Shown: positions 26,730 to 35,801 of the stretch, piece after piece
How the letters are laid out: each line of letters begins with the position of its first letter
How positions within the stretch are numbered: position 1 is the first letter of the stretch
Source of the DNA: SHLQ01 sp964610745
Lineage (GTDB): Bacteria > Actinomycetota > Acidimicrobiia > Acidimicrobiales > SHLQ01
Assembly: GCA_964610745.1 (NCBI GenBank)
Contig: CAZSYL010000010.1
Coordinates: forward strand, 1 to 64,000
Reading direction: 5' to 3'
Length of the DNA: 64,000 nucleotides
Translations under genes and position numbers: made by a program
Notes under the pieces: generated by a model
Seen by the model: only the letters and a program-made list of their open reading frames with translations
What the model was told of the DNA's origin: nothing
The model's database searches: none

Positions 26730-27938
26730 TTACTCGCCTGCTCCGGTGCCAGCGGCTTCGCCAGCATCGGGATCAACGTCTTCAGTGCCCTCACCAGGCC
26801 CTGTCGCTGGAGCGGTGAGTGCGACTTGGGAAGACTGGGCGCACACACTTTCGCCACCTTCAGCCTCGGGGTTGACGTCGGCGGTGACGTTGATGGCAGC
26901 CAAGGTGCTCCCCGAGATTATCGATTCGCCAATTCGGACCTGGTGAACGTTTCCAAACTCCGAAACCGAGATCTCGGCGTCTAGGCCCTGCGGGGTCTCG
27001 GTGGTCGACACGACGTTCGACTCGAAGTCGTACCCAACAAAAAACATCGACTCGTTCGCGGCTTCAACGATCTCAAGATTTCGTGATGTTCGCGCAACCG
27101 CTGTGGCAATGCGTACACCGTTCTGGACATTCACCCTGGCGCTTCGACTGCTGCCGGTTCGTGTGACGATCCGTACAGCGTCGGTGCCAGCTGGCGCATT
27201 CGGCGCCAGAATCACCGACTGCTCATCGAGCGCGATGCCGATCAGGGGTTCGCTCGGGTCTGTGCCACCGTCACAATCGTGGGCGATGAGCCGCACGATC
27301 GTCGAGCCGTAGTGAGAGTCGACGCGGTCGAGCGACCATGGTTGGTTATCAGGAATGGTGCTTGTGGTCGCCGGCGCGATGGTGGTGGTGGTTCCGGTAA
27401 ACGCGATGCTCTCTGGCGCTTGGCGTCCGCGGATAAGCGAGTCGTAACCAAACCAGACCGTCGCGACGATCAACATGGCAACGATGACGTAGGCGACTGG
27501 ACCAACCTCGTCGTCGTCCTTTGCGAGAAAGCCCGTTCCACCGGTACCCAGGACGGGAATGTTCTCGGCGGCGCGAGCGGTCGGAATGCTCGTCACCTGG
27601 GTGTCGATGCGGTCGAGTTCATCCTCTTCCTCGGTTAGTCCGAGCGCATCGGACAAGCGCTGATCTTCGACCGAGGTATGGATCGAGCGTCGACGGCGAC
27701 TCTTGCCTGCCGGGGTCTCTGGTTCTTCGTCCGCCACCTCTTCGAACGAGTTATCGTCAAACATGTCCTCGTCTGGAATGGTGCCGTCGAGACCATCCAG
27801 GTCCATTGCGGCGCCGACTTCGTCCTCGACGGGTGCGTCAGGGATCTTCAGTAAGCGCCCGCTACAGTTCGCGCAAAAGTCTGCGTCGGCCGTATTGGTC
27901 GACCCGCAGAGGTAGCAGTCAAAATTCGATCCGGACAT
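26730..27938 (-). CDS. Zinc-ribbon membrane protein with extracellular beta domain
   Basis: 402 residues. The N-terminus CYLCGSTNTADADFCANC is a double-CxxC zinc ribbon, followed by a long acidic linker, a membrane segment VAYVIVAMLIVATVWFGY at about residues 170-187 and a Thr-rich stretch. The outside domain (about residues 215-370) is beta-rich with TIVRLIAHDCDGG and HQVRIGESIISGS, resembling a trypsin-like protease without a recognisable Ser (GNSGG absent). The ATG has GGGGG upstream. An envelope sensor or scaffold is a guess. Confidence 0.7.
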   Translation of the reverse strand: MSGSNFDCYLCGSTNTADADFCANCSGRLLKIPDAPVEDEVGAAMDLDGLDGTIPDEDMFDDNSFEEVADEEPETPAGKSRRRRSIHTSVEDQRLSDALGLTEEEDELDRIDTQVTSIPTARAAENIPVLGTGGTGFLAKDDDEVGPVAYVIVAMLIVATVWFGYDSLIRGRQAPESIAFTGTTTTIAPATTSTIPDNQPWSLDRVDSHYGSTIVRLIAHDCDGGTDPSEPLIGIALDEQSVILAPNAPAGTDAVRIVTRTGSSRSARVNVQNGVRIATAVARTSRNLEIVEAANESMFFVGYDFESNVVSTTETPQGLDAEISVSEFGNVHQVRIGESIISGSTLAAINVTADVNPEAEGGESVCAQSSQVALTAPATGPGEGTEDVDPDAGEAAGTGAGE

Positions 27939-28013
27939 AGCCCCCTTCAATCGGCACAAGGCTGGGCCTTTTGAGCCTGTCTCGTCGAGGGCGAACGGGA
28001 ATTCTCCCACTGC

Positions 28014-28019
28014 TACCAT
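28014..28019 (+). promoter_or_regulatory. -10 element of leaderless HELVH-protein gene
   Basis: TACCAT ends 8 nt before ATG 28028. Confidence 0.4.
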
Positions 28020-28027
28020 GCAGCTTG

Positions 28028-28441
28028 ATGACACGAGCGAAACGAACCGGGACACAACTTCGACAACGGGTGCTCGATCGAGATGAGGTCGAGGCGTTCG
28101 ACCACATTGCGCGCGGCGTTTCCGAACGAGTCAAACTCGTTCGCACAAACCTGCTGCCGCCAGCCGCGGATGGGATGACGCTAGGCCGTTTCATCCTGCT
28201 CCGAGGTGACCACATCGAGCACCACTCGTCGACGCTGTTGGCACATGAACTTGTCCATGTCCGTCAGTTCGCTGAAATGGGTGTCCTCCCGTTTTTTGCT
28301 TCCTATCTGTCGTCGTATTTCAAGAACTTGCTTCGAACACGAAACCATCGCCAGGCATATCTCGACATACCACTTGAGGTCGAGGCGCGACGTGAAGCGG
28401 CGATGTGGTCGAAGACCCGTCGCGATATGCCAAAGCCCTGA
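28028..28441 (+). CDS. DUF4157-like zinc metallopeptidase domain protein
   Basis: 137 residues with HELVHVRQF, an HExxH zinc motif, about residue 75, in the DUF4157-like pattern (THSSTLLAHELVHVRQ). A downstream Glu for zinc could be in LEVEARREA. There is no signal peptide. The substrate is unknown. The short length suggests a minimal zincin. Confidence 0.7.
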   Translation: MTRAKRTGTQLRQRVLDRDEVEAFDHIARGVSERVKLVRTNLLPPAADGMTLGRFILLRGDHIEHHSSTLLAHELVHVRQFAEMGVLPFFASYLSSYFKNLLRTRNHRQAYLDIPLEVEARREAAMWSKTRRDMPKP

Positions 28442-28487
28442 GGGACAACGTCGAACTACACCGATGTACTTTGGCGCTTGCTATTGG

Positions 28488-28493
28488 TAGGAT
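28488..28493 (+). promoter_or_regulatory. -10 element of leaderless DUF3499 gene
   Basis: TAGGAT ends 6 nt before ATG 28500. Confidence 0.5.
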
Positions 28494-28499
28494 TCCACC

Positions 28500-29165
28500 A
28501 TGAGCCGTTCGTGTGCCAAACCAACGTGTTCTGACCTCGCGGTCAGTTGGTTCGAGCTTTCGCGCGAAACACAGCAGGTCACTCGTTCGTCGGTGCCGGC
28601 TGCCCATGGCATCGCCCTCTGCCAAACCCACGCTGACCGCTTCGGCGTGCCCGGCGGATGGACTCTCGTTACCGTGGATGATCCCAGTGAGATCACCACC
28701 TCCCCGGAGGCTCCTATTGTCGAAGCCGAGGTTGTATCGGCGTTGGTCGAATCGGACCGTGCTGAGCGGATTGAACCAGGCTCTGCTGAGAACGAAGCTG
28801 CCGAGAATGGAAGTGTGGAAGTCCATCGGATTCACGATCGCGACAATCCATGGTTCGTCCCGGTGTCTCCTTCGAATGACTCTTCAGCCTCGGAGAGTTC
28901 GGTCGGCACCGAGGTCTCCGCGGAGATCGAGACCTTGGCTCATCCAACGTCAGGATCACTGCTCCATCGAGCCTTCCACGGGCCGGAACCGTCAGCGTCA
29001 GATGGTGCTCCCAAGAGTGCTGTCCCCGAACCGGCCGTCGATGAGCTCAGCCCGCGTCGTCGAGCGCGGTCCTCGTCGGACGAGCCCGAGGAGGAAGCCG
29101 AGGGTCTTTATCACACCCTCGAGCTCCCGTTCCCGCCGCACGTTCGTCACGTCGCGGTCTCGTAA
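28500..29165 (+). CDS. DUF3499 family protein
   Basis: The N-terminal 65 residues (MSRSCAKPTCSDLAVSWFEL, then CQTHADRFGVPGGW) carry the Cys pattern of the actinobacterial DUF3499 family, probably metal binding. The remaining 150 residues are low-complexity acidic and Pro-rich, longer than usual for the family. Function unknown. Leaderless promoter element at the start. Confidence 0.8.
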   Translation: MSRSCAKPTCSDLAVSWFELSRETQQVTRSSVPAAHGIALCQTHADRFGVPGGWTLVTVDDPSEITTSPEAPIVEAEVVSALVESDRAERIEPGSAENEAAENGSVEVHRIHDRDNPWFVPVSPSNDSSASESSVGTEVSAEIETLAHPTSGSLLHRAFHGPEPSASDGAPKSAVPEPAVDELSPRRRARSSSDEPEEEAEGLYHTLELPFPPHVRHVAVS

Positions 29166-29192
29166 CGGTCACCTGACCGTCGGGATGCCGCG

Positions 29193-30818
29193 GTGAGCCA
29201 ACCCGAAGAGATGAGCCCATTGGTTGGTCCCGATCGTCGGCCACGCCGGCGCGCACGCATCCACCGGGTACGCAACGCGTTGGTAATGGGCCTGATCGTT
29301 GCCGGTGGGGTGCTGGCGATCTCCCAGGGCCAAACGGCCACCGAGACATCGATCGAGGATATCGCTCGTATCGCGGCGGGTGAAGATCTCGTTCCCGCAG
29401 CGGGGATCATCACCGAGGGGATCGTGCCCGAGGTTCTGGGTGAAACCATCACGGGGTCGTTTGACGATTCCGTGTTCGTTGATCCGGAAATGGTCGGTGT
29501 TGCCCCTCCCACGGTATTCGAGGGCCTGCTCACGTTCCGAGGCTCACCGACTCGAAGTTTCTATGGCGAGGGTCCAATCCCGGCCAATCCCGACGTGCAC
29601 TGGAGGTACCCGCAGTCAGGCGGCCTCTGCGCCAGCTCGGCGGTTGGGGGGCAACCCCGAATTTGGTGCGGCACTGGTTGGACGGGTCAACCATCCATGT
29701 TCCGACTCGATGGGCGCCTTTGGGCAGTGTTTGGTGCGCTCGACGGCGCTGTGCATTTCATCGATGCCGAAACGGGTGACCCCCTTTTGCCCCCATTCCA
29801 AACGAACGACATCATCAAAGGATCGGTCACGATTGATCCCGACGGCTTTCCAATCGTGTACGTCGGCTCTCGTGATGGGGGATTTCGCGCGATTGCGTTC
29901 GACGGTGGTCAGCCACGGGAGCTGTGGCGCTTGGATGCCGACAACGGTGAGCCGACCAAGTGGAACGATGATTGGGATGGCGCTGGCCTGATCCTCGATG
30001 GGTACCTCCTCGTGGGCGGAGAGAACAGTCGACTTCACATCGTGGAGCTGAATCGTGATCGTGGCGCTGACGATGGGTTGGTGACGGTCGCGCCCGAACT
30101 CATCTTCGACGTGGCTGGGTGGGACGATCAGTTGCTCGCCGAGATTGGCGACGAAAACGTCTCCATCGAGAACTCGGTCACCGTTACCGGCGACACGCTC
30201 TACTTTGCGAACTCCGGTGGGCTTGTCCAGGGTTGGGATCTAGCCCCGCTGCGCAGCGGCGGTGAGCCAACGCGGGTCTTTCGATACTGGGTCGGCGACG
30301 ACGTCGATGCCACGATCGTCGCCGATGCCGACGGCATGCTCTACGTCGCTGCCGAGTATGAACGGGGGACTGCCAGGGCGGACGCTCTTGGACAGCTGTT
30401 GAAACTCGACCCGTCCCAGGCCGACGACGACGCGCTTGTTTGGGCCGTGGAGGAGCACCAGGATGTGGGGACTGGTATCTGGGGCACGCCGGCGCTTCAT
30501 GACAATGCGGTGATCTTTGGCAGTGAGGGCGGTCGCCTTCGAGCTGTCGACCAGGAGACCGGGGCCGACCTGTGGAGTATCGATCTCGGTTTCCACCTGT
30601 GGCAGTCGCCGGTGGTCGTCGATGATGTGCTGTTGATGGGGGACTGCTCAGGAACGATGCACGCGTTCGATGTGGCCGATGTTCGCCGAGAACCGCAGAC
30701 GCTGTGGAGGCTCCGACTCGACGACGGCTGCATCGAGTCGACCCCGGCGGTTTGGGACGGGATGATCGTCGTCGGTACCCGGCTGGGCGCCGTCTACGGC
30801 ATTGGTGAGTCCGGCTAA
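29193..30818 (+). CDS. PQQ-like beta-propeller membrane protein
   Basis: 541 residues: basic N-terminus, one membrane segment (ALVMGLIVAGGVLAI), then a seven- or eight-bladed PQQ-type propeller with repeats such as LRAVDQETGADLWSIDLG and MHAFDVADVRREP. It lacks catalytic residues for a quinoprotein dehydrogenase, so it is likely a structural or sensing propeller outside the membrane. The GTG start sits 27 bp behind the DUF3499 gene. Confidence 0.82.
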   Translation: MSQPEEMSPLVGPDRRPRRRARIHRVRNALVMGLIVAGGVLAISQGQTATETSIEDIARIAAGEDLVPAAGIITEGIVPEVLGETITGSFDDSVFVDPEMVGVAPPTVFEGLLTFRGSPTRSFYGEGPIPANPDVHWRYPQSGGLCASSAVGGQPRIWCGTGWTGQPSMFRLDGRLWAVFGALDGAVHFIDAETGDPLLPPFQTNDIIKGSVTIDPDGFPIVYVGSRDGGFRAIAFDGGQPRELWRLDADNGEPTKWNDDWDGAGLILDGYLLVGGENSRLHIVELNRDRGADDGLVTVAPELIFDVAGWDDQLLAEIGDENVSIENSVTVTGDTLYFANSGGLVQGWDLAPLRSGGEPTRVFRYWVGDDVDATIVADADGMLYVAAEYERGTARADALGQLLKLDPSQADDDALVWAVEEHQDVGTGIWGTPALHDNAVIFGSEGGRLRAVDQETGADLWSIDLGFHLWQSPVVVDDVLLMGDCSGTMHAFDVADVRREPQTLWRLRLDDGCIESTPAVWDGMIVVGTRLGAVYGIGESG

Positions 30819-30833
30819 CGGGTTATTCGGGAG

Positions 30834-32210
30834 TTAGTTCCGGTACCAGATCGGACCGTCAGCGGTGTCCTCCACCGTGATGCCGCGGGCCGCGAGATCG
30901 TCGCGAATCTGATCGGCGGTAGCGAAGTCTTTGGCGGCCTTGGCCGCGGTGCGTTCAGCCACAAGAGCCTCGACTTCTTCGTCGTCGTCCCTACTGGCAG
31001 TTTCGGCACCTACTGCGAGACCGAGAGCGTTTGAGAGCTCGATTGCGGTGAGTGCGAGTGCGGTGGCCTCGGGAGCATCGGCATCGATTGCTGCGTTGGC
31101 TTTGCGAACGAGATCGAAGACGGTCGCCATTGCGTCGGGCGTGCCGAAGTCGTGCTCCATCGCAGCCCGGAACTTCTGCGTTGCTTCGACATCTCGTTCG
31201 TTCGAATGCCGGTCGATTCCAGCGTTGTCGGCGCGACGAACCATCGCGTCGATGCCCTTGATGGCTTCGCGAGCGACCTTCATGATCTCACTATTGATTT
31301 CGAGGTTCTTCCGATAATGCGTCTGAAGGAGAACAAGACGTAGCGCCCGAGAGTTGAGCGGGTCTTCGTCGAGGAGGTCGCGAACGGTCGTGAAGTTGTT
31401 CAACGACTTGGACATCTTCTCGCCACCGATGTTGATCATCGCGTTGTGCACCCAATAGCGGGCAAAGGTGTGACCTGCAGCTATCGCTTCGGCGCGTTCG
31501 TTGGTGTGATGTGGGAAGACCAGGTCGTTGCCACCACCGTGTATGTCGAATCCATCGCCGAGAATGCCGAGACTCATGGCAGCACATTCGATGTGCCAGC
31601 CAGGACGTCCAGGTCCCCATGGCGAATCCCATGTGGGTTCGCCTGGTTTTGCAGCCTTCCAAAGGGCGAAGTCGAGCGGATCTTCCTTGGTGTCATCAAC
31701 TTCGACCCGAGCGCCGGCGCCTTCGGCAAGTTCGTCGGGCGTCCGGTGCACGAGCGCGCCGTACTCTTCGACCGAACGCACTCGCAGGTAGACGCCAGAG
31801 GCGTTGGCGTAGGCCGAACCGTTGTCGACGAGGACCTGGATCAAGTCGATCATCTCTGCCACGTACTCGGTCGCCTTTGGGCGGTCTTTCGGGCGGAGGA
31901 TGTTGAGGTCATCCATGACGCCGTCGTAGACCTCTGTCCAGTACGTGGCGATTTCGGGTTCGGTGCTTTCTTCATCGCGCGCGCGGCCGATGATCTTGTC
32001 GTCGATGTCGGTGATGTTCGCCACGTGATGGACGGTCAGACCAGTCCACTCGAGGTATCGACGAATGATGTCGTAGGTCATCGACTGCCGTGCATGACCG
32101 AGGTGGGGGTGGTCGTAGACCGTCGGCCCGCAGGCGTAGATTGAGACTTCACCTTCGACACGTGGGACGAATTCGACGATGTTGCCTTCTAGGGTGTCGA
32201 ATAGCTTCAC
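30834..32210 (-). CDS. cysS: Cysteinyl-tRNA synthetase
   Basis: 458-residue class I synthetase that charges tRNA-Cys. It has the zinc Cys of YACGPTVYDHPHLGHARQ (HLGH 36-39), WHIECAAMS, HHTNERA and the KMSKS loop near residue 265, plus the C-terminal helical domain. Its start overlaps the mshC stop by 4 bp, so it is translationally coupled to mshC. Confidence 0.96.
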   Translation of the reverse strand: MKLFDTLEGNIVEFVPRVEGEVSIYACGPTVYDHPHLGHARQSMTYDIIRRYLEWTGLTVHHVANITDIDDKIIGRARDEESTEPEIATYWTEVYDGVMDDLNILRPKDRPKATEYVAEMIDLIQVLVDNGSAYANASGVYLRVRSVEEYGALVHRTPDELAEGAGARVEVDDTKEDPLDFALWKAAKPGEPTWDSPWGPGRPGWHIECAAMSLGILGDGFDIHGGGNDLVFPHHTNERAEAIAAGHTFARYWVHNAMINIGGEKMSKSLNNFTTVRDLLDEDPLNSRALRLVLLQTHYRKNLEINSEIMKVAREAIKGIDAMVRRADNAGIDRHSNERDVEATQKFRAAMEHDFGTPDAMATVFDLVRKANAAIDADAPEATALALTAIELSNALGLAVGAETASRDDDEEVEALVAERTAAKAAKDFATADQIRDDLAARGITVEDTADGPIWYRN

Positions 32211-33391
32211 GATGCGTCCGGCTCGGGAAGGTTGACCCCGATGAGGGCCGCGGCTTCAGCGAGTCCTGCGCCTGCGTTCTCATCGGTTCCTTCGCCATCG
32301 AGGATGGCACGAGCCAGAGCGTCGATTGCGTCGCGTGCGGTTGGTGCGTCAAGGTCATCATCGAGCGCGGCTCGGACGCTCTCGAGAGTGCCAGCAGGAT
32401 CGGGTCCGGTGCCAGCCTCGACAGCTCGAACAATTCGGTCGAACCGTTGCTCGCCATCGTCGATGTCGCCATCGAACCATTCCCAGTCATCGCGGTAGTG
32501 GTGGCCCATCAGAGCTAGACGGACAGCTTGCGGCGGATGCGTCTTGACGAGTTCGCTGACGAACACGAGGTTGCCCAGTGACTTCGACATCTTGGTTCCT
32601 TGATAGGCAACCATTCCGGTGTGCATCCAGTGGCTTACGAACTTCTCGCCGTAGCCGTGTTCGGACTGTGCCTGTTCGGCCTCGTGGTGCGGAAAGATGA
32701 GGTCGCTGCCGCCACCGTGAAGATCGAGGGTCACGCCAAACTGGTCCCAGCTCATCGCGCTGCATTCGATGTGCCATCCAGGCCGTCCAGGGCCAAATGG
32801 CGAATCCCAGCTCGGTTCGTCGTCTGCTGACGGTTGCCACAGGATGAAGTCGAGCGGGTTGCGTTGGCGAAGATCTGTTGGAGTGCCTCCCCGTTCCGCG
32901 GCGAGCGCGAGCATGGTGTCCTCGGCATAACCGGACAGGCGGCCAAACTCGGGGGCGGTGCTCACGTCGAACCACGTGGTGCCCTCCTTGGTGTAGGTGT
33001 GGCCCTTTTGTTCCAGCCGCTCGACGAGGTCGACGATCGCATCGATGGATTCGGTCGCCCGGGGTTCAGCAATAGGCGGACGCATATTCAGCGCATCGAC
33101 GTCGCCGTGGAAGCGTTCCATCTCGGTCGCGGCAAGCTCGAGGAAGTCGATTCCCAGTTCGCGAGCCTTGGGAAGGATCGAGTCGTCGACATCGGTCACG
33201 TTGCGGACCATCTCGACGGTGTGGCCAAGGTCTTCGAGGCGTCGGATTAAGAGATCGTATGTGAGATAGGTGTTGGCATGGCCGAGGTGGGTCGAGTCAT
33301 ACGGCGTGATGCCGCAGATGTAGATGCGAACGACTGGGCCTGGTTCGAACGGAACGACCATCGATTGGCTGGTATCGAAGAGGTGAAGCAC
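32207..33391 (-). CDS. mshC: Mycothiol cysteine ligase MshC
   Basis: 394 residues. It ligates cysteine to GlcN-Ins in mycothiol synthesis and is a CysS relative. The start ICGITPYDSTHLGHANTYLTYDLL is MshC-specific (CysS has ACGPTVYDxPHxGHAR), with HLGH, WHIECSAMS, HHEAEQAQSEH and KMSKSLGN near 266. Typical MshC is about 410 residues. The start is GTG 33391 with TATCGT 6 nt before it; the longer frame upstream overlaps the next gene. The pair with cysS is good evidence that the organism makes mycothiol. Confidence 0.9.
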   Translation of the reverse strand: MLHLFDTSQSMVVPFEPGPVVRIYICGITPYDSTHLGHANTYLTYDLLIRRLEDLGHTVEMVRNVTDVDDSILPKARELGIDFLELAATEMERFHGDVDALNMRPPIAEPRATESIDAIVDLVERLEQKGHTYTKEGTTWFDVSTAPEFGRLSGYAEDTMLALAAERGGTPTDLRQRNPLDFILWQPSADDEPSWDSPFGPGRPGWHIECSAMSWDQFGVTLDLHGGGSDLIFPHHEAEQAQSEHGYGEKFVSHWMHTGMVAYQGTKMSKSLGNLVFVSELVKTHPPQAVRLALMGHHYRDDWEWFDGDIDDGEQRFDRIVRAVEAGTGPDPAGTLESVRAALDDDLDAPTARDAIDALARAILDGEGTDENAGAGLAEAAALIGVNLPEPDAS

Positions 33392-33397
33392 TGTTTG

Positions 33398-33403
33398 ACG
33401 ATA
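33398..33403 (-). promoter_or_regulatory. -10 element of leaderless mshC promoter
   Basis: TATCGT ends 6 nt before the mshC GTG. Confidence 0.5.
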
Positions 33404-33461
33404 TCTGTATTCGAACCCAGCCTGGCGAACTCCTCTCGACCGCTCAACTCCAAACGCGGTG

Positions 33462-34277
33462 TTAGGGGCTGGCGACGACGCACGCAGTGCCCTCGTCTTG
33501 TACGAACTCGAAGTCGCCGAGCTCGGCGATGTCGTCGTTTTGGCCGAAGTCTGGCGTGCCTGCGACGATGACATCGATGTCGTCAGGGTTTGCTCCTTGC
33601 TCAACCATCTGAGCTCGGTAGGCCTCTTCGAGAGCGAGTGTTGTTTGGTCGAACGCAGCCTGCATGCAGTCGCTGCCACCGATAACGGTTTGGGCAAACG
33701 CAAATGCAGCCGGGGTTAGTTCATCATCCTCGTTGGTGAATGGGAGGGCTTCGATCACCTGATTGACGATGCCGCGATCGGTCGTCACCGAGTCCATTGT
33801 GGCTACCGCGTCCACTCGGGGACGGACGAACTCGATCGCGTCGGCATCGATGATGACGCCGATGGTTCCGTCTGTACGTTCGTTGATCTCGACGCCGTCC
33901 GACGCAACGCAGGTGTCGACGTCGCCGATGGCCCGCAATCGGATCGTGTCTGTACTGACCGTCGCGCCGGCAACGGAGGTGCGTTGGGTGCCGACGACGG
34001 GTACCTCTGCTTCAATTCGCGCTCGGCAGTCGAGCGAGATCGGAGCGATGTCGATGATTCGGGCGGGGCCGACCTCTTCGGTGTCGATCTCGATGATGGT
34101 CTCTTCCTGAACCACATTCTCCCAGGGCCAGTTGAAATCGATCAGGCCGGTTGAGATCAGTGCGACAACGATGATCAGGGAGAGGAAAAAGACTCCAAAG
34201 ATCGTGGCGAAGGCGACAACTGATTTGCTCAATCTCTGAGAGCCTTTCCGTGAGTGCGTAGGGACAGTGTAGGACAC
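33462..34277 (-). CDS. Membrane-anchored protein, DUF4230-like plan
   Basis: 271 residues: basic start, one membrane segment (VVAFATIFGVFFLSLIIVVALIS at about 20-42), then an outside domain with beta-strands (TIRLRAIGDVDTCVASDG) and a helical end. The order of strands and helices resembles DUF4230, but this is a weak, motif-free match. The frame starts GTG just past a terminator T-run; a later start is possible. Cys pairs suggest a disulfide. Confidence 0.6.
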   Translation of the reverse strand: MSYTVPTHSRKGSQRLSKSVVAFATIFGVFFLSLIIVVALISTGLIDFNWPWENVVQEETIIEIDTEEVGPARIIDIAPISLDCRARIEAEVPVVGTQRTSVAGATVSTDTIRLRAIGDVDTCVASDGVEINERTDGTIGVIIDADAIEFVRPRVDAVATMDSVTTDRGIVNQVIEALPFTNEDDELTPAAFAFAQTVIGGSDCMQAAFDQTTLALEEAYRAQMVEQGANPDDIDVIVAGTPDFGQNDDIAELGDFEFVQDEGTACVVASP

Positions 34278-34280
34278 GAC

Positions 34281-34325
34281 AAAAATACGCAGGCCCGAGT
34301 CGTGGCGGGATACGACTCGGGCCTG
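34281..34325 (-). terminator. Strong Rho-independent terminator
   Basis: A perfect 14-bp stem (CAGGCCCGAGTCGT at 34290-34303 with its complement at 34312-34325, loop of 8) is followed on the minus strand by a T-run at 34281-34285. It ends transcripts from the minus-strand gene at 34560-35801. It lies immediately before the start of the 34277 gene, so it could also act as an attenuator for that gene. Confidence 0.85.
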
Positions 34326-34559
34326 AGTTCTTCCGCCCTACCCGAGGGTCGAGCGGTCGTGGGCCTGAGGGGGGGAACAGGCCTGCGATTTAGATCCAGC
34401 GCCGCACTGGTGGCGGGTACCAATACGGCGCCGGACAGGTGGATGACGCACAGGCGCGGTCAAAAGTCGCGGACAATTCACGCGCTTGTGACGGTAATCA
34501 CAAGCCGGAGCAGCAACGTTGTCACTACATCTCGTTTTGTCGAGAAGAAGGGCGGATGT
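34326..34559 (-). ncRNA. Structured intergenic stretch, candidate small RNA
   Basis: Besides the terminator, this 234-bp gene-free stretch contains three hairpins: GCTTGTGA with its complement at 34484-34505 (8 bp perfect, 6-nt loop), TCTCG/CGAGA just after the stop codon of the neighbouring gene, and GGCCTG/CAGGCC about 34365-34390. Together with the terminator this is a plausible sRNA or a folded 3' end of the HTH-peptidase mRNA. I do not recognise it as RNase P, SRP, tmRNA or a known riboswitch. Confidence 0.4.
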
Positions 34560-35801
34560 TTAGCTGAGGTTGTCCATCAGCCGGGCGACGAAGGCGATCT
34601 GCTCATCGGTTGGCTGAGCAGCGATCTCCGATGAGCTGGGGTCATCGACGGCCCAGGTAGCGAAGGCCTCGGCAAAGTCGCCAGCGCCGCTTTGGAAATC
34701 GCTGGCGAAGGCATCAGGCCACCACGGAGCGTCTTTGATGCCGCGGATGGTGAGCCACATGTTTCGCTCGGCAGGCGTCAGGTGGGCAACGTCGACCGCG
34801 TGTCCCAACTCATGGGCGAGGATCGAGGCGACGCGTTGAGGCGTGTCGGTCTCACGCACGAAGATCTCGATCGTCTGGTCGTACGGGTACGTCAGTCCAC
34901 GGAATCCGGCGTTTGGACCGCGATAGTTGACCTGCCATCCCGGGAGGATCTCTTCCCAGTCAAACGGAAGTAGTGCCTCGGCCTGGACGCCCATGGCTGC
35001 CACCTCAGGAGTGGTTTCCTGTGCCTCTGCTGCAGCGACCGAAGGTGGTCGACTGACCGGTGGCGAAGTAGAAGAGCTCGAACCGAACGATGTTGTGCCC
35101 GGGGCGAGGGGAGCGACCACGGTCGGGGCAGCGTTGGCCTCGAACTCCGTAGTTTGGTTGGCCTGCGCAATCAATCGTTCGGGTTCAATGAACTCGCCGT
35201 TTGAAGAGGCGGTCGAAAGCAGAACGAGTGCTCCGATCGAGGTAGCTCCGACCAACACTCCAGCGGCGGGAACCCAGAGACGCTTTCTGAACCAGCCGAA
35301 GAGTCCCTCGACAGCTTCGTTGTCGGGACGCATGGCGAGGAGCAGCTGTTCCTCGATCAGTTCGCGTCGTTCCGCCAGAGAAGCGGCGAGGACGTTGAGG
35401 TCCTGGTCGCGCAACGTGACCTGGCTCCCGGGCGGATTGTTGCGGAGTAGATATACGAGCGACAGATATCGCTCGAGCACATGATCGCGAGACTTTGAGT
35501 CGAGTGGAAGCGCCTCGCTGGCGACGGTCAACAGTTGGTCGTCGAGGTCGATTACGAGTTCACTCCGCTGCGGCACGATCAGGCCACAGTCGATTTCATA
35601 CAGAGTGGTGACGCGACCGATCAGGTCGTCATCGAGAAGACGATGACCTGCCTCCAGATCGCTTAGTTCGCCGACCGTGAAGTTGCTCCTCGTCGCCAGG
35701 TCTTGAAGATCAGCGCCTCTCGCCAGTCGAGCTTCGGCCAGAAGCTGACCGAGTCGGTTCGGTGGGACTGCGGTCTTTACGTCGGTTTCTTCGATTTCCA
35801 C
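34560..35801 (-). CDS. HTH-membrane-zinc peptidase fusion protein
   Basis: 413 residues in three parts. Residues 15-70 are an XRE/RodZ-type helix-turn-helix (RLGQLLAEARLARGADLQDLAT and FTVGELSDLEAG). One membrane segment follows at about 175-195 (RLWVPAAGVLVGATSIGALVLL), then a Ser/Pro linker. The C-terminus is an outside domain with HELGHAVDVAH, an HExxH zincin motif, and EAFATWAVD as a possible third ligand. A cytosolic DNA-binding part joined through the membrane to an extracellular peptidase suggests a membrane-bound regulator or envelope-linked peptidase. An 8-bp inverted repeat overlaps its GTG start. Confidence 0.75.
   Translation of the reverse strand: MEIEETDVKTAVPPNRLGQLLAEARLARGADLQDLATRSNFTVGELSDLEAGHRLLDDDLIGRVTTLYEIDCGLIVPQRSELVIDLDDQLLTVASEALPLDSKSRDHVLERYLSLVYLLRNNPPGSQVTLRDQDLNVLAASLAERRELIEEQLLLAMRPDNEAVEGLFGWFRKRLWVPAAGVLVGATSIGALVLLSTASSNGEFIEPERLIAQANQTTEFEANAAPTVVAPLAPGTTSFGSSSSTSPPVSRPPSVAAAEAQETTPEVAAMGVQAEALLPFDWEEILPGWQVNYRGPNAGFRGLTYPYDQTIEIFVRETDTPQRVASILAHELGHAVDVAHLTPAERNMWLTIRGIKDAPWWPDAFASDFQSGAGDFAEAFATWAVDDPSSSEIAAQPTDEQIAFVARLMDNLS

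Noticed and set aside
32207..33391. Second cysteinyl-tRNA synthetase.
   Set aside because: CGITPYDSTHLGHA and the shorter C-terminus identify MshC instead.
34326..34440. G-rich plus-strand segment GGGGGGGAACAGG resembling part of a ydaO (c-di-AMP) riboswitch.
   Set aside because: No plus-strand gene follows and the remaining ydaO consensus is missing.
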